Assembly: GCF_028548395.1 (NCBI RefSeq)
Contig: NZ_JAQQLA010000004.1
Coordinates: 558,001 to 622,000, forward strand
DNA from: Vogesella indigofera
GTDB taxonomy: Bacteria > Pseudomonadota > Gammaproteobacteria > Burkholderiales > Chromobacteriaceae
Length of the DNA: 64,000 nt
Direction: 5' to 3'
A program made the position numbers and the translations under genes. Of this stretch, positions 43,419 through 54,208 are shown piece after piece (within the stretch, counting starts at the first letter, position 1; every line of letters starts with the position of its first letter). The notes beneath the pieces are model-generated. The model worked only from the letters and a program-made list of their open reading frames with translations. It was not told where the DNA came from and searched no databases.

Positions 43419-44051
43419 ATGGACACCCTGACACTGGAACCGCACGCGGTACGCGTCCTCGGCGCGCTGATCGAGAAACAGGCGCTGACCCCGGACAGCT
43501 ATCCGCTGACCCTCAACGCGCTGCTGGCCGCCTGCAACCAGCTGACCAGCCGCGAGCCGGTGCTGCAGCTGAGCGAGGCCGATCTCAGCGCCACGCTGGA
43601 CAGCCTGCTCGCCGCCAAGCTGGTCAACGAGCGGCTGCCGGCTGGCAGCCGCGTCGCCAAGTACGAACACCGCCTCAACTACGCGTGGAACATCGACGGC
43701 GCCAGGTTGGCCGCACTGGCGCTGCTGATGCTGCGTGGCGCGCAGACCGCGGCCGAGCTGCGCACCCGCGCCGGACGCCTGTACAGCTTCACCAGTGTCG
43801 AGGAAGTCGACACCGCGCTAAATGCGCTGGCCGACAAATACCCGCCGCTGGTGCTGAAGCTGGCACGGCAGCCGGGCGAACGCGAGGCGCGCTGGGTGCA
43901 CACCCTGCATCCGGTGGCACAGCCCGCCGTCGCCGCGATGCCCACCGCCAGCGACGACAGTCTCGCCGCGCGGGTCAGCGCGCTGGAACAGACCGTCACC
44001 AGCCTGCTGCAGCGCATCACCGAGCTGGAAGAGCGCGCCGGACAGGCGTAA
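43419..44051 (+). CDS. yceH: YceH family protein (DUF480)
   Basis: 210 residues. DUF480 proteins are two tandem winged-helix domains of unknown function. Family marks: RVLGALIEKQALTPDSYPLTLNALLAACNQLTSREPVL at 12-49 and the later RLAALALLMLRGAQTAAELRTRAGRLYSF. A short C-terminal coiled coil (ARVSALEQTVTSLLQRITELEERAG) is typical. AAGGAG precedes the ATG. The Leu-Ala-Ala in the second domain comes from motif copy 43704-43715. Probable nucleic-acid binding is inferred from fold only. Confidence 0.9.
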   Translation: MDTLTLEPHAVRVLGALIEKQALTPDSYPLTLNALLAACNQLTSREPVLQLSEADLSATLDSLLAAKLVNERLPAGSRVAKYEHRLNYAWNIDGARLAALALLMLRGAQTAAELRTRAGRLYSFTSVEEVDTALNALADKYPPLVLKLARQPGEREARWVHTLHPVAQPAVAAMPTASDDSLAARVSALEQTVTSLLQRITELEERAGQA

Positions 44052-44078
44052 CATCGCCCCCCTTTTCCGGAGAACATC

Positions 44079-44627
44079 ATGCTGAAACCTGCCCTGCTGG
44101 CCCTCGCCGCCTGCCTGCCACTGTCCGCCGTTGCCGGCGACACCACCCTCGCCCGCGGCAGTGACTACGACTTCCTCACCCGCATGCCGACCGGCCTCGG
44201 CCCCGGCATCAGCATCGACCACATCGTGGCGCGCAAGGCCACGCCGTAGGGCGACAAGCCCCAGGCCAGCGCCATCGGCGTGCTGTTCGGCCTGCCGGTA
44301 CCGGCGCTGCTGCGCCTAGATCTGGGCGGCAAGCTCGCCTACCTGGAATCGGCCGGCTACGCCAGCGCCGCCATGGTCGGCGGCCGCCTGACTATCGACC
44401 TGCCGGCCAGCACCGAGCTGTTCGCGCAGGGCTTCTACGCGCCGTCGTCGGCCGCCAGCGGCAGTGTGAAATCGGTCAGCGACAGCATGGTCGGCCTGCG
44501 CTGGAGCCCGCTGAAGCTGGTCGGCGTCGAAGCCGGCTACCGCGTGTTCGAGGTCAAGCGCAACGACAGCCAGCGCGACCGCAGCATCGCCGACGGTGCC
44601 TACGCCGGGGTCAGCGTCGCGTTCTGA
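44079..44627 (+). pseudogene. YfaZ-like outer-membrane protein gene interrupted by an amber codon
   Basis: A 183-codon frame with one in-frame TAG (44247-44249, codon 57). Upstream: signal peptide MLKPALLALAACLPLSAVAG, then GDTTLARGSDYDFLTRMPTGLGPGISIDHIVARKATP. Downstream the same frame continues GDKPQASAIGVLFGLPVPALLRLDLGGKLAYLESAGYASAAMVGGRLTIDLP with alternating strand residues and an aromatic end (AYAGVSVAF), as in small outer-membrane beta-barrels of the YfaZ kind. The TAG could be a mutated CAG or a sequencing error. Otherwise the frame looks intact, so decay is recent or suppressed. The ATG follows CCGGAGAAC. The C-terminal part could restart internally but would lack an export signal. 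Confidence 0.7.
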
Positions 44628-44646
44628 TCACTCAGCGCCCGATGAC

Positions 44647-44682
44647 AAACCGGCCCGACAGCGCACACTGTCGGGCCGGTTT
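44647..44682. terminator. Intrinsic terminator between yfaZ-like and DUF3422 genes
   Basis: AAACCGGCCCGACAG / CTGTCGGGCCGGTTT, a 15-bp perfect stem with a six-base loop between convergent genes. A perfect motif copy (44686-44699) follows four bases later. Confidence 0.88.
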
Positions 44683-44714
44683 GCGTTGCGGCCAACCTTG
44701 CTGCCTATGCTGAC

Positions 44715-45998
44715 TCAGTGCAGCACGGTGCGCTTCAGCCGCCGCATGCCCCACCACACCGCCAGCGCCACCAGCGGCACCGACAGCCCGGTGGCCAGCT
44801 CGGCATTGATCGGCGCGCCCAGCGCCTTGCCGGCCTTGAACAGATAGGACAGCAGGCCGATCGCGTAGTAGGTCAGCACCCCCACCGACAGCCCTTCCAC
44901 CGTTTCCTGCAAGCGCAGCTGCAGTGCGGCGCGCTTGTTCATGCTCGCCAGCAGCGCGCGGTTCTGCGCCTCGTGCATCACCTCCACCCGCGTGCGCAAC
45001 AAGGCGGTGCTGCGCTGCAGCCGCGCCATCAGCCGCTCCTGGCGCTTGGCCGCGGTGTCGCAGGTCTCCATCGCCGGCACCAGCCGCCGCTCCATGAACT
45101 CACGGAACGGCTGCAGCCCCGGCAGCCGGCTCTCGCGCAGCTCAGTGATGCGCCGCTCCACTAGCTTGTAGTAGGCACGCGCGGCGGCGAAGCGGTACTG
45201 GCTCTCCGCGATCAGCTGTTCGCCCTGCGCCGCGAGATCGGTCAGCTCGTCCAGCAGCAGCGCGTCGGTATCGCTCTGCTCCGCCATGCGCTGGGTGACG
45301 CTGCGCAGCTGGGTGCCGAGGCGACTCAATTCCGGCGCCTGCCGCTTCGCCTCCGGCAGCGCCAGCAGCGCCAGCAGGCGGTAGGTCTCGATCTCGAACA
45401 GGCGCTGCAGCATGCGCCCGGACTGTGACGGCCCCATGTCGCGGTCGATCACCACGTAGCGGCTGAAGCCTTCGGTCAGCCGGGCGTCCGGGTGCAGGCG
45501 CAGGTCGGTGTAGGCGACGCCGTTGTTGTCGCCGATCTCGGCGCCGATCAGGTCATGGCCGCCGAACCAGCGCTGCGAGATCTCGCTGGCCGGCGCCTCC
45601 TGCGACGCCGGCAGCAGCACGGCATGGATCGCCACCATCAGCTCGCCGGGCAGGCTGGCCAGCCAGTCCTTCGGCAGCCGGTCCAGCGCGGTGCGTTCGA
45701 ACGGGTCGACGCAGTCGCCGGACAGCACGAAGGTGTAACGCACGAATTCGGTATGCAGCGCCCAGCGCACGGTGAGGTCGCCGGCGATGCCGGTATGGTG
45801 TGCGCCGCGCGGGTCCGGCAGCGGCAGGCCGAGGCGGCGGAACAGCTCGATGAAGGCGGCACGCTGCGCGCTGTCGTCGTCGTCGAACAGCAGCGTCAGC
45901 GTGGAGAGGCGCGCCGGCGACGGAATGGCGATCGGGGGACGAGCATGGGCTTCGTCATTGAGCACCCGTCGTAACGGGTGGCTGGTGAGGGTTGTCAT
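44715..45998 (-). CDS. DUF3422 family membrane protein
   Basis: 427 residues. The N-terminal LRRVLNDEAHARPPIAI is the DUF3422 hallmark (D-E-x-H-A-R-P), followed by FGGHDLIGAEIGDNNGVAYTDLRLHPDGF-type strands and SRYVVIDRDMGPSQSGRMLQRLFEIETYRLLALLALP. A long helical segment (about 250-365, coiled coil) leads to two C-terminal transmembrane helices (about 375-395 and 403-420), as in CorA-like architecture. The function is not established. It probably starts its own transcript. Confidence 0.88.
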   Translation of the reverse strand: MTTLTSHPLRRVLNDEAHARPPIAIPSPARLSTLTLLFDDDDSAQRAAFIELFRRLGLPLPDPRGAHHTGIAGDLTVRWALHTEFVRYTFVLSGDCVDPFERTALDRLPKDWLASLPGELMVAIHAVLLPASQEAPASEISQRWFGGHDLIGAEIGDNNGVAYTDLRLHPDARLTEGFSRYVVIDRDMGPSQSGRMLQRLFEIETYRLLALLALPEAKRQAPELSRLGTQLRSVTQRMAEQSDTDALLLDELTDLAAQGEQLIAESQYRFAAARAYYKLVERRITELRESRLPGLQPFREFMERRLVPAMETCDTAAKRQERLMARLQRSTALLRTRVEVMHEAQNRALLASMNKRAALQLRLQETVEGLSVGVLTYYAIGLLSYLFKAGKALGAPINAELATGLSVPLVALAVWWGMRRLKRTVLH

Positions 45999-46305
45999 GA
46001 TCTAGGCAGTGTCCAGTTGACGATGCTCTGTCGGCATCTGCACCGCAGCATAAACGGCGGCACCGGCCACCGCCAGCCCGCCAGTCGCGGCGGCACGGCA
46101 ATCGCTCAGGAATACCACACCCGCTGGTACATTCTGTGCCCGGCTCACCATCAGAACCGGTTCACGATCTGCTGCGACTTCATCTCAAATGGGGCGATGC
46201 CGCGTTAAAAACGCTTTTGGAATGCTTGTTTATCTCTGGATAAACGCCGCGTCCCCAGCCGTTTTCACCTTGTCTCGCGGAGCGCGCGAGATTGTGGACA
46301 CGTTC
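45999..46305. other. Intergenic region with repeat R5
   Basis: 307 bp between two minus-strand genes. The left half (45999-46150) is probably the DUF3422 promoter region, with nothing else recognisable. The right half is element R5. Confidence 0.65.
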
Positions 46306-46308
46306 TCA
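46151..46308 (+). repeat. Stop-abutting palindromic element, copy R5
   Basis: About 158 bp. The left end TCAGAACCGGTTCACGATCT and the inverted right end TGAGAACGTGTCCACAATCT match closely. The right end supplies the TGA stop of the DciA-like gene. The inner blocks GGGGCGATGCCGCGTTAAAA and CAGCCGTTTTCACCTTGTCT align well with the complement of R2. Confidence 0.82.
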
Positions 46309-46734
46309 GCGCGGCTTGTGGTGCGCCAGCAGGGCCAGCATCGCCTCGCGCACCACCGGGTTGCGGATCTGGCGCGCGGCGTCGTCGAAGGCGCTGACGC
46401 CGGCCTCGGACAGGGCGAAGGATTTCGGCTTGCGCAGCTTGGGCGGCGTCGGCAGTACCTTGACGCGCAGGCTGCGCAGCGGGTGGCCCTGGCGCTGCAG
46501 CGGCGCCAGCAGGCTGTTGCCGAGCAGCTTGAGGCGTGCGGCCACGGTGCTGTTGTGGGCGTAGACCACCAGTTCGCCGTCGCGCACGCAGGCCACCTGG
46601 CAGAACTGGCCGAGCTGCCCCGGCAGCAGGCGCTTGAACGCGCGGTCCAGCGCCAGGATGGCGTGGGCGGCGGCGGTCAGGTCGGCCAGCTGCTTGTCGC
46701 GGCGGCTGAAGGCGGTGAGGTGCAGGCTGCTCAT
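46306..46734 (-). CDS. DciA-like (DUF721) protein
   Basis: 142 residues. DUF721 proteins include DciA, the loader of the replicative helicase DnaB in bacteria that lack DnaC. The KH-like fold region is visible as FCQVACVRDGELVVYAHNSTVAARLKLLGNSLLAPLQRQGHPLRSLRVKVLP. An N-terminal helix and a short C-terminal tail complete it. ATG 46734 is chosen over a TTG at 46749. It lies divergent from secA, a neighbourhood seen for DUF721 genes in many proteobacteria. The last codons and stop come from repeat R5. Confidence 0.8.
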   Translation of the reverse strand: MSSLHLTAFSRRDKQLADLTAAAHAILALDRAFKRLLPGQLGQFCQVACVRDGELVVYAHNSTVAARLKLLGNSLLAPLQRQGHPLRSLRVKVLPTPPKLRKPKSFALSEAGVSAFDDAARQIRNPVVREAMLALLAHHKPR

Positions 46735-46956
46735 GATGAAGTCGGGCAAAGGGATAGCCGCAGTTTAGCGCTAAACCGCCCTGCCTGCCTTGCCATCCGC
46801 GCCGCCACGCGGCGGGCGCAAGGTTGGCCGCAAGGACTGGCAATTCATCGCCATGCATCTTGATTCCGCGCAGAATCGGCCCCATCTATGCCGCTTATTC
46901 GTGTGCTACACTTTAAGCCATTTTTTTCGGCCCGCTGGCCGCTGGATGTTCAGACA

Positions 46957-49665
46957 ATGATTTCGACGCTCCTTAAGAAAGTATTCGGCAGCCGCAACGA
47001 ACGCCTGCTGAAGGAATACCGACAGGTTGTGGCGCGCATCAACGCCATGGAAAGCACCATGACCGCGCTGTCCGACGCAGCGCTGGCGGCCAAGACCACC
47101 GAGTTCCGGGAGCGTCATGCCAAGGGCGAAACGCTGGACGCGCTGCTGCCGGAGGCATTCGCCGTCTGCCGCGAAGCCTCCCGCCGCGTGCTGAACATGC
47201 GCCACTTCGACGTGCAGCTGATCGGCGGCATGGTGCTGCACCAGGGCAAGATCGCCGAGATGCGTACCGGCGAGGGCAAGACCCTGGTCGGCACCCTGCC
47301 GGTGTACCTCAACGCGCTGTCCGGTAACGGCGTGCACGTGATCACCGTCAACGACTATCTGGCCAGCCGCGACGCCGGCATCATGGCCAAGCTGTACAAC
47401 TTCCTCGGCCTGTCGGTCGGCGTCAACCTCAGCCAGATGCCGCACGACGCCAAGAAGGACGCCTACGGCAGCGACATCACCTACGGCACCAACAACGAAT
47501 TCGGCTTCGACTACCTGCGCGACAACATGGTGTTCTCGCTGGGCGAGAAGGTGCAGCGCAAACTGAACTTCGCCGTGGTCGACGAAGTGGACTCCATCCT
47601 GATCGACGAGGCGCGCACGCCGCTGATCATCTCCGGTCCGGCCGACGACAACGTCGCCATGTACCAGCTGATCAACCAGGTACCGCCGCGCCTGCAGAAG
47701 CAGGAAACCGAAGACGGCGACGGCGACTACTGGGTCGACGAAAAGGCGCACAGCGTGCTGCTGTCCGAAGCCGGTCACGAGCGCGCGGAACAGATCATGG
47801 CCGAGATGGGCCTGCTGCAGGACGGCGACAGCCTGTACTCGGCGGCCAACATCTCGCTGATGCACCACCTCGGCGCCGCGCTGAAGGCGCACGCGCTGTT
47901 CATGCGTGACCAGCACTACGTGGTGCAGGACGGCGAAGTGATCATCGTCGACGAGTTCACCGGCCGCCTGATGTCCGGCCGCCGCTGGTCCGACGGCCTG
48001 CACCAGGCGGTGGAAGCCAAGGAAGGCGTACAGATCAACCGCGAGAACCAGACGCTGGCGTCGATCACCTTCCAGAACTACTTCCGCCTGTACGGCAAGC
48101 TGTCCGGCATGACCGGTACCGCCGACACTGAAGCCTTCGAATTCCAGAGCATCTACGGCCTGGAGACGGTGGTGATCCCGACCAACCGTCCGATGGTGCG
48201 TATTGACAGCCAGGACAAGATCTACCGCTCCGCGCGCGAAAAATACGCGGCCATCCTCGCCGACATCGGCGACTGCCAGCAACGCGGCCAGCCGGTGCTG
48301 GTCGGCACCACCAGCATCGAAAACTCGGAAATCGTCGCCAAGCTGCTCGGCGACGCCGGCCTCACGCACAACGTGCTCAACGCCAAGGAACACGCGCGTG
48401 AAGCCGACATCATCGTGCAGGCCGGCCGTCCCGGCGTGATCACCGTCGCCACCAATATGGCCGGCCGCGGTACCGACATCGTGCTCGGCGGCAACCCGGA
48501 ACCGGAAATCAAGGCGGTGGAAGCCGACGACACCCTGTCCGACGCCGACAAGGCCGCGCGCATCGACGCCATCCGCGCCGACTGGAAACAGCGCCACGAA
48601 CAGGTGCTGGCCGCCGGCGGCCTGCACATCATCGGCACCGAACGCCACGAGTCGCGCCGTATCGACAACCAGTTGCGCGGCCGTGCCGGCCGTCAGGGCG
48701 ACCCCGGCTCCAGCCGCTTCTACCTGTCGCTGGAAGACCCGCTGCTGCGCATCTTCGCCGGCGACCGCGTGGCGATGATCATGGACAAGCTGAAAATGCC
48801 GGACGGCGAGGCGATCGAGCACAGCTGGGTAACCCGCTCCATCGAGAACGCGCAGCGCAAGGTGGAAGGCCGCAACTTCGACATCCGCAAGCAGCTGCTG
48901 GAATACGACGACGTCGCCAACGATCAGCGCAAGGTGATCTACCAGCAGCGTAACGAGATCCTGGAAGACCAGGACGTGTCCGCCATCGTCAGCAATATGC
49001 GCGACGACGTGCTGTCTGACCTCATCGACCAGCACATCCCGCCGGAATCGCTGGAAGAACAGTGGGACCTGCCGGGGCTGGAAAAGGCGCTGGAAAGCGA
49101 ATTCCTGCTCGCCGCGCCGGTGGCGCAGTGGATCCAGGAACAGCCGACGCTGGACATTCCCGACATCAAGCAGCGCATCCTGGAGCTGGCCACGGCCGCC
49201 TATCAGGACAAGGTCGAACAGGCCGGCGAAGCGGCGATGCGCCAGTTCGAGCACGGTCTGGTGCTGCAGATGCTGGACAACAACTGGCGCGAACACCTCG
49301 CCGCCATGGACCACCTGCGCCAGGGTATCCACCTGCGCGGCTACGCACAGAAGAACCCGAAGCAGGAATACAAGCGCGAGGCGTTCGAACTGTTCGCCGG
49401 CATGCTGGACCGCATCAAGCGCAGCGTGGTCGGCGTGCTGATGACGGTACAGGTACGCAGCGAAGCCGACGTGGAAGCGGTGGCCCCGCACCAGGTGAGC
49501 GGCATGGAACTGCACCACGACGAGCTGCCATCGGCGGTATCCGGCGACGACAACCCGTTCTCCGCCACCGCGCTGGCGGCACAGGGCCTGCGTGTCGGCC
49601 GCAACGACGCCTGCCCGTGCGGCAGCGGTAAACGCTACAAGCAGTGCCATGGCCAGCTGAGCTGA
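46957..49665 (+). CDS. secA: Preprotein translocase ATPase SecA
   Basis: 902 residues, standard length. SecA drives protein export through SecYEG. Visible are the Walker A M-R-T-G-E-G-K-T near 101-108, [20 protein letters not shown], the [43 protein letters not shown] and [13 protein letters not shown]. Further on are [35 protein letters not shown] and the C-terminal zinc tail [15 protein letters not shown] (SecB and lipid contact). ATG 46957 gives the family start [19 protein letters not shown]. The long open frame on the opposite strand is a GC-driven shadow. Core motif copy at 47842-47850. Confidence 0.97.
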   Translation: MISTLLKKVFGSRNERLLKEYRQVVARINAMESTMTALSDAALAAKTTEFRERHAKGETLDALLPEAFAVCREASRRVLNMRHFDVQLIGGMVLHQGKIAEMRTGEGKTLVGTLPVYLNALSGNGVHVITVNDYLASRDAGIMAKLYNFLGLSVGVNLSQMPHDAKKDAYGSDITYGTNNEFGFDYLRDNMVFSLGEKVQRKLNFAVVDEVDSILIDEARTPLIISGPADDNVAMYQLINQVPPRLQKQETEDGDGDYWVDEKAHSVLLSEAGHERAEQIMAEMGLLQDGDSLYSAANISLMHHLGAALKAHALFMRDQHYVVQDGEVIIVDEFTGRLMSGRRWSDGLHQAVEAKEGVQINRENQTLASITFQNYFRLYGKLSGMTGTADTEAFEFQSIYGLETVVIPTNRPMVRIDSQDKIYRSAREKYAAILADIGDCQQRGQPVLVGTTSIENSEIVAKLLGDAGLTHNVLNAKEHAREADIIVQAGRPGVITVATNMAGRGTDIVLGGNPEPEIKAVEADDTLSDADKAARIDAIRADWKQRHEQVLAAGGLHIIGTERHESRRIDNQLRGRAGRQGDPGSSRFYLSLEDPLLRIFAGDRVAMIMDKLKMPDGEAIEHSWVTRSIENAQRKVEGRNFDIRKQLLEYDDVANDQRKVIYQQRNEILEDQDVSAIVSNMRDDVLSDLIDQHIPPESLEEQWDLPGLEKALESEFLLAAPVAQWIQEQPTLDIPDIKQRILELATAAYQDKVEQAGEAAMRQFEHGLVLQMLDNNWREHLAAMDHLRQGIHLRGYAQKNPKQEYKREAFELFAGMLDRIKRSVVGVLMTVQVRSEADVEAVAPHQVSGMELHHDELPSAVSGDDNPFSATALAAQGLRVGRNDACPCGSGKRYKQCHGQLS

Positions 49666-49685
49666 GCCGTAGCCAGCTGCCCACC

Positions 49686-49718
49686 ACGCCGCCGTGATCA
49701 CGTCACGGCGGCGTTTTT
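49686..49718 (+). terminator. Intrinsic terminator of secA
   Basis: ACGCCGCCGTGA, loop TCACG, TCACGGCGGCGT followed by TTTT, 20 bases after the secA stop. Confidence 0.93.
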
Positions 49719-50096
49719 CATGCTGCCACGCTGGCGGTCAGCGCACGCGGCAGAAAGTTGGCCGCATAGGCCTGCCCGTCTCCGCCCTGAACCACCAGCA
49801 AGCCGAACGGCGACAACGCCACCGCTGCCGGCGATCATCGCAGCGGCAGGTACCTGCAAGCCTGCGGCCAACCCTGGCCCGCTGCAGACAGCCAGCGGCG
49901 CACAGCCATCTGGCACACCCTACCCCACCGTAACGGGCTTTCCGTCCGCACGGCACGACAATGGCACCAAGCTCCGCGCCGCAGCACACGTCACCGTGCG
50001 CGACAAGCACTGCCACCAACACGACCAGCCTCCCGCAACCGCCACCCCGCCCGCAAACGCCGCCGTTAGCGCCGGCCGGCCCGTGCATCAGCCATG

Positions 50097-50131
50097 AAAA
50101 AACCCTGCCGCCGCGGGTGCGACGACAGGGT
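50097..50131 (-). terminator. Terminator of the opp operon
   Basis: On the minus strand a CACCCTGTC...GGCAGGGTTTTTT hairpin with six T lies about 45 bases past the oppF stop, beyond the motif pair. Confidence 0.7.
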
Positions 50132-50141
50132 GGTGTCGGCA

Positions 50142-50171
50142 AGCTTGGCCGCGGGCTTGCGGCCAACCTTG
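50142..50171. repeat. Imperfect inverted pair of motif copies
   Basis: AAGCTTGGCCGC (one mismatch from the motif) faces the perfect copy TTGCGGCCAACCTT (50157-50170) a few bases away, forming a hairpin with one internal mismatch just downstream of oppF. Confidence 0.6.
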
Positions 50172-50175
50172 TGCC

Positions 50176-51154
50176 TCAGGCCAGCAGGCAGGAGGACTGG
50201 GTGTCGGCGCTCAGCCGGCGCAATTCCGGGCGTTCGCCGGCGCACTGCGCCTCCGCCAGCGGGCAGCGGGTACGGAACACGCAGCCGGACGGCGGGTTGA
50301 TCGGGCTGGGCAGGTCGCCCTGCAGGATCTGGATCACCTTGCTGCGCTCCAGTTTCGGGTCCGGGATCGGGATCGCCGACAGCAGCGCGCGGGTGTACGG
50401 GTGTGACGGTTTGTCGTACAGCGCGTGCTTCTCCGCCAGCTCCATCTCGCGACCGAGATACATCACCAGGATGCGGTCGGAGATGTGCTTCACCACCGCC
50501 AGGTCGTGGGCGATGAAGATCAGCGCCAACCCCATCTCACGCTGCAGTTCCTTCAGCAGGTTGATGATCTGCGCCTGGATCGACACATCCAGCGCCGACA
50601 CCGGCTCGTCGCAGATGATCAGCTTCGGTTCCAGGATCAGCGCGCGGGCGATGCCGATGCGCTGGCACTGGCCGCCGGAGAACTCGTGCGGATAGCGGTT
50701 GATCATCTGCTCACGCAGGCCGACCTTGACCATCATCGCGCGCACGCGCTTCATCACCTCGTCGGACGACAGCTCCGGGCGGTGCACGCGCAGCGGTTCG
50801 CCGATGATCTGCGCGATGGTCATGCGCGGGTTGAGCGAGGCCAGCGGGTCCTGGAAGATCATCTGGATGTCGCGGCGCACCGCCAGCCAGTCTTTTTCGC
50901 TGCCCTGGCGCAGATCCTTGCCCATCCACACGATCTCGCCGGCGGTGGCCGGGATCAGGTTGAGGATGGAGCGCGCCAGCGTCGACTTGCCGCAGCCGGA
51001 TTCACCGACCACGCCCAGCGTCTCGCCTTCGTACAGGTCGAAGCTGACGCCGTCGACCGCCTTCAGCGTTTTCTTCGGCGTCCACGGCCAGTCGTTGCCG
51101 CCCTTGACCTTGAAGTGCACCTTGACGTCGCGCACCGAGAGAATCAGTTTCTTG

Positions 51155-51162
<8 letters not shown>
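50176..51162 (-). CDS. oppF: Oligopeptide ABC transporter ATP-binding protein OppF
   Basis: 328 residues, one of two ATPases of the Opp importer. Walker A G-E-S-G-C-G-K-S-T is near 54-62, Q-loop FQDPLASLNPRMT, signature E-F-S-G-G-Q-C-Q-R-I-G-I-A-R-A, Walker B LIICDEPVSALD and switch His in FIAHDL. The C-terminal oligo_HPY region (PSHPYTRALLSAIP ... CVFRTRCPLAEAQC) holds the Cys cluster often tied to an iron-sulfur centre in this family. Its start overlaps the oppD stop by 8 bases. Last gene of oppABCDF. Confidence 0.93.
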
Positions 51163-52156
<994 letters not shown>

Positions 52157-52168
52157 GCTGTTCTCCTC

Positions 52169-53086
52169 TTATCGGTCTTTCGGGTCCAGCGCGTCACGCA
52201 TGCCGTCGCCGATATAGTTGGCGCAGTACAGGGTGAGCGACAGCATGGCCGCAGGGAACAGCAGCATCCACGGTGTGGTTTCCATCACCCCGGTGCCGTC
52301 TTCGATCAGTACACCCCAGCTGGTCATCGGCTCCTGCACGCCCAGGCCGAGGAAGGACAGCACCGACTCGGTGAGGATCACGCCCGGCACCGTCACCGTG
52401 GTGTAGATCACCACGATACCCAGCAGGTTGGGCACCACGTGGCGGAAGATGATGCTGCCGGTGGACACGCCGATGGCGCGCGCCGCTTCGACGAATTCCT
52501 TCGACTTCACCGACAGCGTCTGGCCGCGCACCACGCGCGCCATGTCCATCCACGAGAACACGGTGATGGTCAGTACCACCAGATAGAACTCGCGGCCGAG
52601 CAGGGTCACCATCAGGATGGCGATCAGCAGGTAGGGCACCGCGTACATCATGTCGACGATGCGCATCATCACGGTATCGACCTTGCCGCCGAGGAAGCCG
52701 GCGGTGGCGCCCCACACGATGCCGATGGTGACCGAGGCGATGGTGGCCATCAGGCCGACCATCAGCGAAATGCGGCCGCCGATCAGGGTGCGCACCAGCA
52801 GGTCGCGGCCGAGATCATCGGTGCCGAACAGGTGCAGGTTGTGCCAGGTCGGCGCCATCGCCATCGCATCCCAGTCGGTGTCCTCGTAGCTGTGCGGCAG
52901 CAGCATCGGCCCGAAGACACAGGCCAGCACCACCAGTGACAGCAGGATCAGACTCACCACGGCCGCCTTGTTACGCAGGAAGCGTTCGCGGGCATCGGCC
53001 CACGGGCTGCGGCCTTCGACCGCGGCCATGCTCAGGTTGGCCGCCATGGCCTCGGCCACCGCCTTTTGTTTACTTCTGAACAACAT
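52169..53086 (-). CDS. oppC: Oligopeptide ABC transporter permease OppC
   Basis: 305 residues. A cytoplasmic N-terminal tail precedes TM1 (about 42-62), the OppC_N segment, then five helices of the BPD_transp_1 domain. The EAA loop EAARAIGVSTGSIIFRHVVPNL contacts the ATPases. FGTDDLGRDLLVRTLIGGRISLMVG is typical of OppC/DppC. ATG 53086 has GAGGG upstream. Its tail contains M-A-A-N-L-S-M, encoded by a motif copy at 53034-53045. Confidence 0.92.
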   Translation of the reverse strand: MLFRSKQKAVAEAMAANLSMAAVEGRSPWADARERFLRNKAAVVSLILLSLVVLACVFGPMLLPHSYEDTDWDAMAMAPTWHNLHLFGTDDLGRDLLVRTLIGGRISLMVGLMATIASVTIGIVWGATAGFLGGKVDTVMMRIVDMMYAVPYLLIAILMVTLLGREFYLVVLTITVFSWMDMARVVRGQTLSVKSKEFVEAARAIGVSTGSIIFRHVVPNLLGIVVIYTTVTVPGVILTESVLSFLGLGVQEPMTSWGVLIEDGTGVMETTPWMLLFPAAMLSLTLYCANYIGDGMRDALDPKDR

Positions 53087-53100
53087 GTGCAAGCCCTCGC

Positions 53101-54021
53101 TCAGTAGCGGATTTTCGGGTCGAGATACGCGTATGCGAGGTCAACCAGCAGATTGAGAATCACCGCAAACACGGTCACCAGTACCACCAGCCCCAGTACC
53201 AGCGTGTAGTCGCGGTTGGAGGCGCCGTTGATGATCAGCTTGCCCAGGCCGGGCAAGGAAAACACCGACTCGGTGACCACCGCCGAGGTGATCGACGAGA
53301 TCGCCAGCGGGCCGAGCACCGACACCACCGGCATCAGCGCCGGTTTCAGCGCGTGACGGAACACGATGGTCCGCAGCGGCAGGCCCTTGGCACGCGCGGT
53401 GCGGATGAAGTTGCTGTTCAGCACCTCGATCAGGCTGCCGCGCATCACGCGGCCGATGGTGGACACGTTGATGAAGGTCAGCAGTGCGATCGGCAGCACC
53501 ATGTAGCGCGGGTCGAAGTCGTTCCAGCCGCCGGCCGGCAGCACGCTCAGCCAGATGGCGAACAGCAGGATCAGCACCGGGCCGATCACGAAGGAGGGAA
53601 AGGCGCTGCCGAGGTTGCCGACCAGCATCACGAAGTAGTCGATCAGGCTGTTCTGGCGCAGCGCGGCGATGATGCCCAGCGCCACACCGATGATCACCGA
53701 CAGCAGCAGTGCACCGCCGCCGATGGCCAGCGATACCGGCAGTGCATTACCCACCAGCTCGTTGACGCTCCAGTCGGCGTAACGGAAAGAAGCCCCCAAA
53801 TCGCCTTGCAGCAGGCTCTTGAGATAGAGGAGGTATTGTTGCCACAGCGGCAGGTCCAGATGGTATTTGGCCTGCAGGTTGGCCATCACCGCCGCGGAAA
53901 CCTTGCGTTCGGTGTCAAACGGGCCACCGGGGGTGGCGTGCAACATCAGGTAACAGACGGTGATGACGAGCAGCAGGGTGGGGATCGTCATCAACACGCG
54001 TCGTAAAGCGTAAGACCACAT
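53101..54021 (-). CDS. oppB: Oligopeptide ABC transporter permease OppB
   Basis: 306 residues, six transmembrane helices. The start MWSYALRRVLMTIPTLLLVITVCYLMLHATPGGPFDTER is the classic OppB opening. The EAA loop is RTARAKGLPLRTIVFRHALKPALMPV and the C-terminus ends LLVDLAYAYLDPKIRY. ATG 54021 with GGAG is chosen over the longer frame to 54120. It follows oppA by about 187 bp containing a hairpin (54129-54164) that may reduce read-through to the membrane genes. Confidence 0.93.
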   Translation of the reverse strand: MWSYALRRVLMTIPTLLLVITVCYLMLHATPGGPFDTERKVSAAVMANLQAKYHLDLPLWQQYLLYLKSLLQGDLGASFRYADWSVNELVGNALPVSLAIGGGALLLSVIIGVALGIIAALRQNSLIDYFVMLVGNLGSAFPSFVIGPVLILLFAIWLSVLPAGGWNDFDPRYMVLPIALLTFINVSTIGRVMRGSLIEVLNSNFIRTARAKGLPLRTIVFRHALKPALMPVVSVLGPLAISSITSAVVTESVFSLPGLGKLIINGASNRDYTLVLGLVVLVTVFAVILNLLVDLAYAYLDPKIRY

Positions 54022-54128
54022 GGGAGTACTCCAGGACGGATAGCGCTTTGCATTGCAGCAATGCAGGTGGGCAAGCGGCAGCAGCACCGCTGGTCGCGGC
54101 AGTGCAGCAATCGCCATCACTTCAAACC

Positions 54129-54164
54129 AGACCGGGTGGCCCCGTCACGGAGCACACCCGGTCT
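54129..54164 (-). promoter_or_regulatory. Hairpin between oppA and oppB
   Basis: AGACCGGGTG / CACCCGGTCT, a 10-bp perfect stem with a 16-base loop, 45 bases after the oppA stop. Such hairpins commonly stabilise the abundant binding-protein mRNA and partly stop transcription. Confidence 0.6.
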
Positions 54165-54208
54165 GCGCACATCAGGGGCAAGCCCCGTCAGACTGCCATC
54201 AACTCAGC

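Larger units (their letters stand above)
49666..50175. other. Non-coding gap between secA and oppF
   Basis: 510 bp between convergent genes: secA terminator (49686-49718), then about 380 bp of host-composition DNA without a convincing gene, the opp operon terminator (50097-50131) and motif copies at 49757-49766, 49863-49875 and 50157-50170. Short open frames here have no start signals or family resemblance. Confidence 0.7.

Noticed and set aside
45999..46150. A possible tRNA or small RNA gene upstream of DUF3422
   Set aside because: I could not fold a cloverleaf or find a promoter-terminator pair; nothing supports an RNA gene.
772..46308. R1-R5 as small protein genes
   Set aside because: Short frames in R2 and R5 share residues (for example INAASPAVFTLSR-like), but frames are broken in R1, R3 and R4, there are no start signals, and the DNA palindrome explains the similarity.
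46906..49701. A 930-codon open frame opposite secA
   Set aside because: Open only because of high GC with third-position bias of secA; no family resemblance or start signal, and secA is certain.
49718..50096. Short open frames in the secA-oppF gap
   Set aside because: Pro/Ala/Arg-rich translations without start signals or family features; typical of GC-rich intergenic DNA.
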